Positions 1 to 5,771 of a stretch of 10,569 bases of DNA are shown piece after piece. Below the pieces are notes generated by a model, which was given only the letters and a program-made list of their open reading frames with translations, was not told where the DNA came from and ran no database searches. Made by a program: the position numbers and the translations under genes. This DNA comes from Thermoplasmata archaeon (lineage in GTDB: Archaea > Thermoplasmatota > Thermoplasmata > Lutacidiplasmatales > UBA184): assembly GCA_021823085.1 (NCBI GenBank), contig JAKAPG010000038.1, positions 1 to 10,569 on the forward strand. The letters are read 5' to 3'. How positions within the stretch are numbered: position 1 is the stretch's first letter; the number at the start of each line of letters is the position of its first letter.

Positions 1-962
1 ACGAAAGGATATTTCGCGAGGGTTTGGACGGACCGCACCGCGCGCTCGAGGTAGCCTGCGTCCCGGTCCGCTCCCATCGGACCTACATATTCGTCTGCCA
101 GCCCGAGGAGTCGCGCGATCCCGCGCTCCACGGGCATCTCGGTGATGGCCGCGCCGGGGATCCCCCATCGCTCGGGCCAGGGTCGTGGCGGTGGCGAAGG
201 GGCGCTCCCCGCGTTCCGAAGCAAGACGCCGTTGGCGACCGGCTTGCCGGCGATCGCCCTCCGAGCGTTCGTCGGTTGACCGACGAGGACCTCGGCGGAT
301 CGGGCCACGAACGTATTGGTCGCCGCGGCCGTACGCCTCGATTCCGGGTCATCGGTCTCGGGGCGAACCTCCGGGATCCGTCGGTCCGTGCTGGTGCGAG
401 CGCGTCCCATCCCGCCCACGCGCTCGTAGAAGGGATCCGCGTTCGTCACGTGAGGCGAGAGCGGCCCTCCCGAGCGGGCACGGAGGACCAGAACCCCTCG
501 ATGTCCCACGGTCGCGCGGACGACCGCTTCGACGCCCAGGTCCCGGAGGAGGTCGGCCTTCGTCAGCGATTGGGCGAGGGCTTCGGACTCGTGGGTGCTC
601 AGCGATCGACCCACGCGCTGGTCGATCACGCTTCCCGCGCCGTCGGTCGTTGCGAAGTTAAGACGAAAGGCCACGTCGCCGCTCGCGACGTGCACGCCGA
701 TCCCTACCGCCTCAAGCACGCCCCGTCCCGGGGAGTCGCGCACGGGGTCGTAGCCGAGCAACGAGAGGACTCCCGCGTCCGACTCGGGAGCCGTGCCGGG
801 TCCGATCACGTCGACCAGGCCTATCTGGCCGTTCGCGAGCGCTCGATCGAGCTGGGGCGTAGAGGCGGCTTCGACCGCGGTCCGATTCCCGACCGCCGGG
901 TGAGGACGGTCGCCGAGGCCGTCGAGGATGACCAGCGCGTACCGCCGCGAAGGCTCGTCCAT
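1..962 (-). CDS. apgM: Archaeal-type 2,3-bisphosphoglycerate-independent phosphoglycerate mutase (partial, C-terminus outside the window)
   Basis: This enzyme interconverts 3- and 2-phosphoglycerate in cytosolic glycolysis/gluconeogenesis and belongs to the metal-dependent alkaline phosphatase superfamily. Translating the reverse strand from ATG at 962-960 gives 320 codons that run off the left edge. Visible motifs are the N-terminal metal-binding stretch LVILDGLGDRP (residues 10-20), then GLVDVIGPGT followed by ESDAGVLSLLGYDP (60-73), where Ser61 fits the phospho-acceptor serine. Next come the archaeal signatures DVAFRLNFAT near residue 97, VIDQRVGR near 111 and a late AAITEMPVERGIARLLGL segment. 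Family members are about 400 residues, so roughly the last fifth, with the remaining metal ligands, is missing. GGTGG lies just before the ATG, and a TATA box centred about 27 bp upstream would give a leaderless transcript. The gene diverges from the membrane protein at 1020. The family call is secure. Confidence 0.93.
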   Translation of the reverse strand, partial: MDEPSRRYALVILDGLGDRPHPAVGNRTAVEAASTPQLDRALANGQIGLVDVIGPGTAPESDAGVLSLLGYDPVRDSPGRGVLEAVGIGVHVASGDVAFRLNFATTDGAGSVIDQRVGRSLSTHESEALAQSLTKADLLRDLGVEAVVRATVGHRGVLVLRARSGGPLSPHVTNADPFYERVGGMGRARTSTDRRIPEVRPETDDPESRRTAAATNTFVARSAEVLVGQPTNARRAIAGKPVANGVLLRNAGSAPSPPPRPWPERWGIPGAAITEMPVERGIARLLGLADEYVGPMGADRDAGYLERAVRSVQTLAKYPF

Positions 963-986
963 CTCCACCACCCCGGGGGGTTCGAG

Positions 987-993
987 TTATAAA
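987..993. promoter_or_regulatory. Shared bidirectional TATA box between apgM and the zinc-ribbon membrane protein
   Basis: The word TTATAAA lies in the 57-bp gap between two divergent start codons, and its core TTATAA is palindromic. Its centre (about 989.5) is 27.5 bp from the apgM ATG and 30.5 bp from the ATG at 1020. Archaeal TATA boxes sit about 26 bp before the transcription start. Both transcripts would therefore begin at or within a few bases of their start codons. The position and sequence are seen directly; shared use in both directions is inferred. No clear purine-rich BRE is visible on either side. Confidence 0.6.
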
Positions 994-1019
994 GGACTGC
1001 TGGGCTCGACTCCGCCGGA

Positions 1020-2069
1020 ATGGCGGCAGGGTCGATTCGTAAGTTCTTGAGCAGTCGACTGGGGCTCGCCGTTCTGACCGCAATCGCGGTCTTGGCTACC
1101 TCGGGCGCCTTCCTCGTTGGGGAGTACCTGACCGGCGCCATCGCTGCGTTGCTCTTCGGCCTCGGAATCCCCATCTGGGTCGGCCAGAAGAGCATCAAGT
1201 GGCTCGCGGTGATCGGGGTCGCCATCATCGCGTTGAGCCCGGCCATCGCCACGGCCTTCGAGGTACCGGTAGTTCTCACGCCCAGCGGAGCTGTCGGCTC
1301 CTCGAGCCAGATCCTTCAGAACGCTACCGTCTCTCCGTACTTTGCTGCGCCCGGCTCGACCTTTAACTGGTCGGTCCAGGTGGTCCCGAGCAAGGTCCCC
1401 GTCGGTAACGAGACTCGGAACATCACGCTCTACCTCAGCACCTGTCCCGGGGCCACCGGCCCGAACGATCCCAACTGTGGTGCAGGCTACGCCTTCTACA
1501 ATTACACACAGCCGCTTGTCAACCTCAGCTCTCCTCGCGAGGTCACGTTCTCCGAGCGGATCAACTCCTCGAACATCTGGGACTGGCAGATGAGCCTCGC
1601 CTACACAAGCAACTCTCCCCGGACGAACACGACCTACGTCTTCCTCACCGGAGACCCGACCTACAACGGGATCGCCGGGCCGGTCGTCGCGAACGGTTGG
1701 GGAGGCGCGTACGCGCTCATCGTCGGCGCGATCTACAGCGACTATCTCATCGTCGGAATCGTGTTCTTCATCGCGGTTCTCATCTACGCGGTCTTCAAGC
1801 AGCGGCGCCAGCGGCGCGCCCAGGCGGTGAGCCGGGCGGCGCCGCCGGAGCAGCCCTCGACGGCGCCCGGGGCTCTAGCACCGGCGGGTCCTGGGCCCGG
1901 GGTCCCGCTCGCGTCGGGAGCCAGCCGACCTCCCGCGACGGAGGAGCTCGCGTGCCCGAACTGCGGCGCTGTGGTGTACCCGAAGGAGACGTTCTGCTGG
2001 AAGTGCGGCACCAGCCTCGCCCCATCGACCGCGGCCGGGGCGGCGGGAAAGCAAGATCCTCCGTCCTAG
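1020..2069 (+). CDS. Membrane protein with multi-sequon extracellular domain and C-terminal cytoplasmic zinc ribbon (function unknown)
   Basis: The protein has 349 residues. Three hydrophobic segments lie near the N-terminus (about 14-34, 36-55 and 60-80). A polar domain follows (about 81-228), then a fourth helix (about 231-258) ending in a strongly basic QRRQRR stop-transfer stretch. After that come a Pro/Ala/Gly linker (about 268-308) and a zinc ribbon with Cys312-x2-Cys315 and Cys326-x2-Cys329. The polar domain has eight N-x-S/T sequons (N101, N116, N130, N134, N161, N168, N182, N203) and a Cys142/Cys153 pair that could form a disulphide. It is therefore probably outside the cell and N-glycosylated, with the zinc ribbon inside. 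I do not recognise a named family. The ATG fits the TATA box 30 bp upstream. The gene converges on the pilin gene; the 53-bp gap has only a weak pyrimidine run (about 2091-2100). Confidence 0.8.
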   Translation: MAAGSIRKFLSSRLGLAVLTAIAVLATSGAFLVGEYLTGAIAALLFGLGIPIWVGQKSIKWLAVIGVAIIALSPAIATAFEVPVVLTPSGAVGSSSQILQNATVSPYFAAPGSTFNWSVQVVPSKVPVGNETRNITLYLSTCPGATGPNDPNCGAGYAFYNYTQPLVNLSSPREVTFSERINSSNIWDWQMSLAYTSNSPRTNTTYVFLTGDPTYNGIAGPVVANGWGGAYALIVGAIYSDYLIVGIVFFIAVLIYAVFKQRRQRRAQAVSRAAPPEQPSTAPGALAPAGPGPGVPLASGASRPPATEELACPNCGAVVYPKETFCWKCGTSLAPSTAAGAAGKQDPPS

Positions 2070-2122
2070 ACGGCGTGGTCTACGGGTTCGCTCTTTCCCT
2101 CGTGCGGGCTCGCACCCGGGTC

Positions 2123-2767
2123 CTAGGTCGGCAGGGCTTCCTGCAACGAGCCGGAGTAGCCGTTAACCCCCGTCACGATCAGCTTCAGTGACTGACCCGC
2201 AAACGAGCTGGCGGAGCCCGAGTCGATCCAGAGCGTCATCGTTTCGGTGAGCGTGCTTCCGGTGGTGTACGGGCTCATCGCGGTCCAGCCCGACCCAGAG
2301 TATCCTGCGATGGATCCGGGAGCGTAGGCGACGATTCCGGGGGGCGCCTGGTCGGTGAGGATCGAGAAGTTCCAGTTCGATGTCGAGACGGTTTGCGACA
2401 GCTGATTCTGCACGTACATTTGGAGCGCCGAAGGCGAAGGAGCGCTCGAACTTGGCGTCTGTATTGGGATGGCCCAGCACACTACGTTCCCAGAGCACCC
2501 GGTGGCGTTGGGGCCAGGGCTCGTGCAACCCGACACGGGTCCGTAACAGGTTGCCACCCCGAAATCGAGGTTACCCTGGAGGGGGGCGTTGACGTGGCTC
2601 ACGAGCGGAATCAAGAATACGTAGAGGACTGCGGCCAGCACGACCGTGATTGCTACGAGGAGGATTGTCGCAATGATCGGCGAGACACCGCGTCGATTGC
2701 GCCTCGCAATGAGGTCCCGCGATCGTTGCCTCATGAACAGTGCCGGTACCCGGAGAGGTGCCACCAT
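2123..2767 (-). CDS. Archaeal type IV pilin-like (archaellin/pilin N-terminal domain) secreted protein
   Basis: The protein has 214 residues. Its N-terminus is basic and ends in ARRNRRG, followed directly by VSPIIATILLVAITVVLAAV and then LYVFLIPLV. This is the archaeal class III signal peptide with the pilin/archaellin N-terminal helix. Prepilin peptidase (PibD/FlaK type) would cut after Gly27. The mature helix (28-56) both anchors the subunit and packs the filament core. The rest is a Ser/Thr/Gly-rich exported domain with four cysteines (74, 81, 91, 97) and sequons at N87 and N133. It could be an adhesive pilus subunit or another pilin-like surface protein. No archaellum motor or pilus assembly genes lie in the window. 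The start at 2767 has AAGG about 6 bases upstream; the inner ATG at 2734 is an alternative. In this frame a stop at 2852 limits any upstream extension. Confidence 0.85.
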   Translation of the reverse strand: MVAPLRVPALFMRQRSRDLIARRNRRGVSPIIATILLVAITVVLAAVLYVFLIPLVSHVNAPLQGNLDFGVATCYGPVSGCTSPGPNATGCSGNVVCWAIPIQTPSSSAPSPSALQMYVQNQLSQTVSTSNWNFSILTDQAPPGIVAYAPGSIAGYSGSGWTAMSPYTTGSTLTETMTLWIDSGSASSFAGQSLKLIVTGVNGYSGSLQEALPT

Positions 2768-2849
2768 TTGAGCCTTGAGTTGGAGTCGGTTGACCCGGGA
2801 AGGTCGACACCCTCGCGCCCCGTCCGTTGCGCGAGGCTGTTCGCAAGGA

Positions 2850-2858
2850 GGTTATACT
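2850..2858 (-). promoter_or_regulatory. TATA-like box for the pilin gene
   Basis: On the reverse strand the word GAGTATAAC lies in otherwise GC-rich surroundings. Transcription would start near 2828, leaving an untranslated leader of about 60 nt before the pilin ATG at 2767. That is longer than the near-leaderless spacing of the other genes here, so the assignment is tentative. Confidence 0.35.
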
Positions 2859-2881
2859 CAGTGCCGGGGCAAAGTTCGTCC

Positions 2882-2910
2882 TGTTCGACGATATCCCATA
2901 TTTGTTCGAC
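2882..2910 (+). repeat. Direct repeat TGTTCGAC x2, 21 bp apart, possible operator
   Basis: TGTTCGAC occurs at 2882-2889 and 2903-2910, a spacing of 21 bp or about two helical turns. An imperfect copy, GTTCGTC, lies at 2874-2880. The same 8-mer recurs at 3009-3016, across the GTG start of the ribbon-helix-helix gene. Ribbon-helix-helix proteins usually bind short repeated sites at helical-turn spacing, so these could be operator half-sites for the adjacent regulator. The repeats are seen directly; the operator role is a guess. Confidence 0.35.
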
Positions 2911-2971
2911 ACGTCAGAAAACTTGGCCCTTCTTACGAACGAGCCATCCTCCTCTCTGCGAATCGCCCACG

Positions 2972-2979
2972 TTTAAGTA
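2972..2979 (+). promoter_or_regulatory. TATA-like box for the RHH-FtsZ-like operon
   Basis: TTTAAGTA is centred about 32 bp before the GTG start at 3008. It predicts a transcript starting near 3002 with a leader of about 6 nt. This supports the GTG over the out-of-frame ATG at 2994, which would lie before the predicted transcript start. No comparable box precedes the FtsZ-like gene, in keeping with cotranscription. Confidence 0.5.
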
Positions 2980-3007
2980 GTAGGAGATTCGTCATGCGGA
3001 CGCTACC

Positions 3008-3508
3008 GTGTTCGACAAGGTTCCCCGTAGAGAGACGCCGCTCGTTCGCGAGCGGAACGCTCGCCGGGCCGACCCCGAGGACGCGCGCATCGCCCTACGG
3101 TGCCACCGCAAGGAGCTCGAGCTGATCGACTCGTTCGTCGCCAACGGCGAGTTCGAGAGCCGCTCGGAACTCCTGCGCGCGGCGATGCACGCGCTGCTCC
3201 GGTCGAGATCCTTGTCGGCCGAGGTCGCGCCAACCCGAGATTCCGAAGGCTACGTCGAGGTGCCTGTGCGGATGCGACCGCACGAGCTCGCCGAGTGGGA
3301 GGCTTGGGCCAGCTACATGGAGAACGGACAGCCCGTTCGAGATGTGCTGGCGCGGGCGATCCGGGAGATCGCCTCGGGTCGACACATGCGCGAGACGATC
3401 GCCTACCATCGCGAGGGCGCCCAGCAAGCGGCCGCGCGGCAGGAGCAGGAGTCGGCTCTACGCGAGAGCGGGAAGAATCTCGAGCGCAAGGGCGTGGTCG
3501 GTCGATAG
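3008..3508 (+). CDS. Ribbon-helix-helix DNA-binding protein with two RHH-like units (putative transcription regulator)
   Basis: The protein has 166 residues with a GTG start chosen from the TATA spacing. Residues about 26-65 read as a MetJ/Arc/CopG-type ribbon-helix-helix: strand ARIALRCH, helix KELELIDSFVANG, turn, helix SRSELLRAAMHALL. Residues about 82-123 repeat the pattern: strand YVEVPVRM, helix PHELAEWEAWASYMENG, then PVRDVLARAIREIA. RHH proteins normally dimerise to build one DNA-binding ribbon, so two units in one chain could form an intramolecular pseudo-dimer. A charged, Gln/Glu/Arg-rich helix follows (about 126-160) and may be a coiled coil or oligomerisation tail. The FtsZ-like gene starts 37 bp downstream on the same strand, so the two are probably cotranscribed. 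In haloarchaea the RHH protein CdrS is encoded with ftsZ2 and controls division genes, which makes a similar role plausible but unproven. Confidence 0.78.
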   Translation: MFDKVPRRETPLVRERNARRADPEDARIALRCHRKELELIDSFVANGEFESRSELLRAAMHALLRSRSLSAEVAPTRDSEGYVEVPVRMRPHELAEWEAWASYMENGQPVRDVLARAIREIASGRHMRETIAYHREGAQQAAARQEQESALRESGKNLERKGVVGR

Positions 3509-3545
3509 GTGAGCCGGGGTTCGGTCATGGCAGCGGGGTGGGTAC

Positions 3546-4445
3546 ATGTCCGGGGCCAATCGAGGGGCGAGCGTAGGTAGTCCATCGTCAGGATCTGACG
3601 AGCCGAACGGAGAGGCTCACTCCGGAACCGTGCGTCTGGGTCACGACGTCCGGTTCGTGATGATCGCCGTAGGCGGCGGGGCGATCCGAGTTGCCCGGCC
3701 GATCGCGCGACGCCACCTACGTCACCTGGAGACGATCGCCATCAACTGCGACCCTCGGGTTCAGGAATACGAGGAGTTCGATCGCCGGATGTGCCTAATC
3801 CCGGAATCGGGAGGACAGGCCGACACGTGCGGAAGCCCGCTGGCCGGAGCGGTCCTCGCGCGCGCAGCGGAGCCCGCGCTGCGACGCCTCTTCGACGAGG
3901 CACACTTCGTCACGATCATCGGCAGCCTCGGGGGGGGTGCGGGCAGCGGAGTGTTGCCGAACCTTCTCGAACTCGCCAGCGAACGATGCCACCACGTGAC
4001 CGCCTTCGTCCTGAAGCCGTTTGCCTGCGAGGGAGAGCGGCGCGCGATCGCGGAACGGACGATCGGTCGCATCCATCTGCTCGAAGGTTTCTCCGACCTT
4101 CGGAGCCAGAACCGAGCGGTCCTCCAAGTGCTCGACAATCAATCGCTCGTAGGGCCCCTCGCGACCCGCTCCTTCCGGAGCGTCTCCGACCACTGGGCTC
4201 GGCTCATCGGCGACTACGTCGAGCTGAACTACATCGATGTCGCCGAGGCCGTGGTCCGCTCGATGCTCGGCCCGGCCCCGACGGCGATCGTCCCCGAGCC
4301 CGAGACCGCTACCATCGGTCCCGGCGTCCCACCACCGGCCGAAGTGCTGCCACCGATTCCGGCGGTACAGCTCGAAGCCGAACTCACGTTCGAGGTCCAC
4401 GAGAGGCCGACCGAAACCCCCACGTCCCTCCGCAGCGGTAGCTGA
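3546..4445 (+). CDS. Divergent FtsZ/tubulin-superfamily GTPase-like protein, short form
   Basis: The protein has 299 residues. After a polar, disordered-looking N-terminus (1-33) it follows the FtsZ GTPase domain in order. VMIAVGGGAIRVAR (38-51) matches the T1 glycine loop, with Arg48 where FtsZ has Asn. AINCD (65-69) matches AVNTD. IIGSLGGGAGSG (124-135) is the tubulin/FtsZ signature. VLKPFACEGERR (155-166) matches VTKPFxFEGKKR. The H7 region follows, then LNYIDVAEAV (227-236) at the T7 loop, where D231 and E234 may replace the catalytic Asp pair. FtsZ then has a C-terminal domain of about 100 residues. Here only about 60 remain, rich in Pro, Glu and Thr, so that domain appears to be absent. 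GGGGTG before the ATG is a plausible ribosome-binding site. It may bind GTP without polymerising normally, or modify a standard FtsZ elsewhere. The superfamily call is firm; the function is unknown. Confidence 0.82.
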   Translation: MSGANRGASVGSPSSGSDEPNGEAHSGTVRLGHDVRFVMIAVGGGAIRVARPIARRHLRHLETIAINCDPRVQEYEEFDRRMCLIPESGGQADTCGSPLAGAVLARAAEPALRRLFDEAHFVTIIGSLGGGAGSGVLPNLLELASERCHHVTAFVLKPFACEGERRAIAERTIGRIHLLEGFSDLRSQNRAVLQVLDNQSLVGPLATRSFRSVSDHWARLIGDYVELNYIDVAEAVVRSMLGPAPTAIVPEPETATIGPGVPPPAEVLPPIPAVQLEAELTFEVHERPTETPTSLRSGS

Positions 4446-4773
4446 CGGTGAGTGCCTTCCCGACGACCGGTCGCGCGCGAAGGCCAAACACCCGGGCGTC
4501 CCAGCACGGAGACCCCACTCCGGCACCCCAGCGATCCCTCGCACGATCTCGGTGATGGGTCCCTTCGCCGCCTCGCACGACGAGCGGCTCGCCGCAGCGG
4601 GACCAGTCACGGGGGTCTTCGTAGGCGTGCCCCGACGGCGCTACCTTCCCGAGACGCCCGGCTCGCAGATGATGCTCTCCGCACAGGGAGTGGCGGACGC
4701 ACCCGGAGGGGTGGTTCACCACAACCGACCCGGGACTCAAGCTTATGTGCGGTACCCGTTGAGTGCGGCCGGA
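4446..4773. other. 328-bp stretch without a convincing gene
   Basis: Open frames cross this region on both strands, but their translations are Arg/Pro/Ser/His-rich with no recognisable motif or hydrophobic pattern, as expected for noncoding frames in GC-rich DNA. I found no tRNA shape, SRP RNA or RNase P RNA consensus. One frame from an ATG at 4555 continues into the downstream 54-residue protein, so an N-terminally extended form cannot be fully excluded. The right end holds the TATA-like box at about 4740-4749. The stretch could be a long 3' untranslated region of the FtsZ-like transcript or hold an unrecognised small RNA. Confidence 0.4.
4740..4749 (+). promoter_or_regulatory. TATA-like box for the small membrane protein
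   Basis: AGCTTATGTG is centred about 29 bp before the ATG at 4774, which predicts a transcript start within about 3 nt of that ATG. This near-leaderless spacing matches other genes in the window and is the main reason to prefer the short 54-codon reading frame over the longer in-frame extension. Confidence 0.4.
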
Positions 4774-4938
4774 ATGGACGGCCGCATCCTCACGATCTTA
4801 CTAACGATCGTCCTTCCCGCGATCCTGATCGGGGTCACGGTCGAGTACTTCTCGTCGAACCCGCTTGCGATCCTCGGGCTCTTCGTCGTGATGATCGCCG
4901 GAACGTTCTGGCTCTTGTCGTACTCCGAATCGTTCTAG
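4774..4938 (+). CDS. Small two-helix membrane protein, 54 residues, unknown function
   Basis: The protein begins MDGRILTILL and has two hydrophobic segments. Residues about 5-23 hold ILTILLTIVLPAILIGVTV and residues about 31-50 hold LAILGLFVVMIAGTFWLLSY. A short polar EYFSSNP turn joins them, and the tail is SESF. This fits a helical hairpin in the cytoplasmic membrane. No family is recognised. The same frame is open far upstream, but the extra sequence has no protein character, and the TATA-like box about 29 bp before this ATG supports the short form. It lies downstream of the FtsZ-like gene on the same strand, separated by 328 bp with its own putative promoter. A role as a membrane partner of that protein is only a guess from position. 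It converges on the PAC2 gene with an 11-bp gap. Confidence 0.62.
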   Translation: MDGRILTILLTIVLPAILIGVTVEYFSSNPLAILGLFVVMIAGTFWLLSYSESF

Positions 4939-4949
4939 GGCGAATCGGC

Positions 4950-5741
4950 CTACTGGTACATCGAATCCGCTCCCGGGGGTCCTGCGGGCTCCGGGCCCGG
5001 TGCTCGCCCGGGAGAAGGCGCGGCCTTCATGACCGCACGCAGCGCGCGTTCGATCTCCTCGGCCTGGGCGCGAAGCGGCAGGGTGTCGATCCTGAGCTCG
5101 GGAAGGACGCGGTCGAGGGCTTCGATCAGCGCGGCACCGGCTCGATGGTCCGGGAACATCTGCGCGGTGCGGGCCGTCGCGAGAAGAACGGCGACGGGCA
5201 ATGGCTTGCCCAGAGCCTGAACGAGCAACGCGCCCGAGACCCCGCCCAGCACTCCCTCGTCCAATGCCTCGGCCCCGCTCTTTCGGATCGAGTCGGGTGC
5301 GGGACCCTGGGTTTGCGACACGACCGCGTAGACCTTCGGCTCCGGCTCTTCGGTGTCGGTCTCTTCGGTTTCGTCCTCCGCATGTGTGGAGACACCCTCG
5401 AGCCCGACGATCCAACGCGCCTTGCGGCGGTCGGCCTCCGCGATGAGGGTTTGGGCAAGGGAAGAGGCCTGCGAGGGCGTCGGTGGGAACTCCGAAAGGA
5501 CGACCGCGAGATCCGGCCGTCCGTAGACGCGGACCGGCGGGTTCACGACCCCTCCCTGGATCACCGCGATGGGGGGCGTCTCCTGCGACGTGAAGATTCC
5601 GATGCGGGGGAGCTTGAGCGTCCGCACGATGTAGTGCGCGGCGATCGTCGTCGCGAGCCCGGCGCTCGGAAAGCACGTCAATATCGTAGCCCCGGGCGCG
5701 AGCGGCGGGGCTCCGACCTCTTCCTTCCAGACGAACTCCAT
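4950..5741 (-). CDS. PAC2-family protein with C-terminal HbYX-like tail (proteasome assembly chaperone/activator homologue)
   Basis: The protein has 263 residues from ATG 5741-5739. The fold-defining stretches of the PAC2 family (proteasome assembly chaperone 2, archaeal PbaA/PbaB relatives) can be read: ATILTCFPSAGLATTIAAHYIV (about 18-39), PRIGIFTSQETPPIAVIQGG (45-64), RPDLAVVLSEFP (75-86), RWIVGLEGV (109-117), VYAVVSQTQG (137-146) and EGVLGGVSGALLVQAL (162-177), followed by PVAVLLATA and helices. An acidic insertion EDETEETDTEEPEP lies at 122-135. After the domain comes a Pro/Gly/Ala linker (about 241-259), and the chain ends Met-Tyr-Gln. A penultimate Tyr after a hydrophobic residue is the HbYX motif that docks PAN and PbaA-type factors into the 20S proteasome alpha ring. 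I prefer this start to the ATG at 5774 because the longer N-terminus would overlap the TATA-like box. No proteasome genes lie in the window. Confidence 0.82.
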   Translation of the reverse strand: MEFVWKEEVGAPPLAPGATILTCFPSAGLATTIAAHYIVRTLKLPRIGIFTSQETPPIAVIQGGVVNPPVRVYGRPDLAVVLSEFPPTPSQASSLAQTLIAEADRRKARWIVGLEGVSTHAEDETEETDTEEPEPKVYAVVSQTQGPAPDSIRKSGAEALDEGVLGGVSGALLVQALGKPLPVAVLLATARTAQMFPDHRAGAALIEALDRVLPELRIDTLPLRAQAEEIERALRAVMKAAPSPGRAPGPEPAGPPGADSMYQ

Positions 5742-5771
5742 GGTGCGTCCTCGGGGGGGACGCTCTCGTCC

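Noticed and set aside
24..992. 322-codon + strand open frame at the left edge
   Set aside because: It is antisense to apgM, whose reverse-strand translation carries clear family motifs. The + product is Arg/Gly/His-rich with no motif, as is typical for shadow frames in GC-rich DNA.
2994..3125. ATG at 2994 as the start of a different gene before the RHH gene
   Set aside because: It is out of frame with the RHH protein, has no motif, and would lie before the transcript start predicted from the TATA-like box at 2972.
3795..4610. 271-codon - strand open frame across the FtsZ-like gene end
   Set aside because: No recognisable motif, and it is opposite the FtsZ-like coding frame with its tubulin signature. 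Its N-terminal part crosses the gap but shows no protein character.
4446..4773. Possible missing FtsZ C-terminal domain in another frame (frameshift)
   Set aside because: I read the other + frames after position 4240 and saw no resemblance to FtsZ C-terminal domain sequence. A frameshift is therefore not supported, although this was judged by eye only.
4446..4773. Structural RNA gene (SRP RNA, RNase P RNA or tRNA) in the gap
   Set aside because: No GAGGAAAGTC-type RNase P motif, no SRP helix 8 consensus and no tRNA T-arm with matching acceptor stem were found on either strand.
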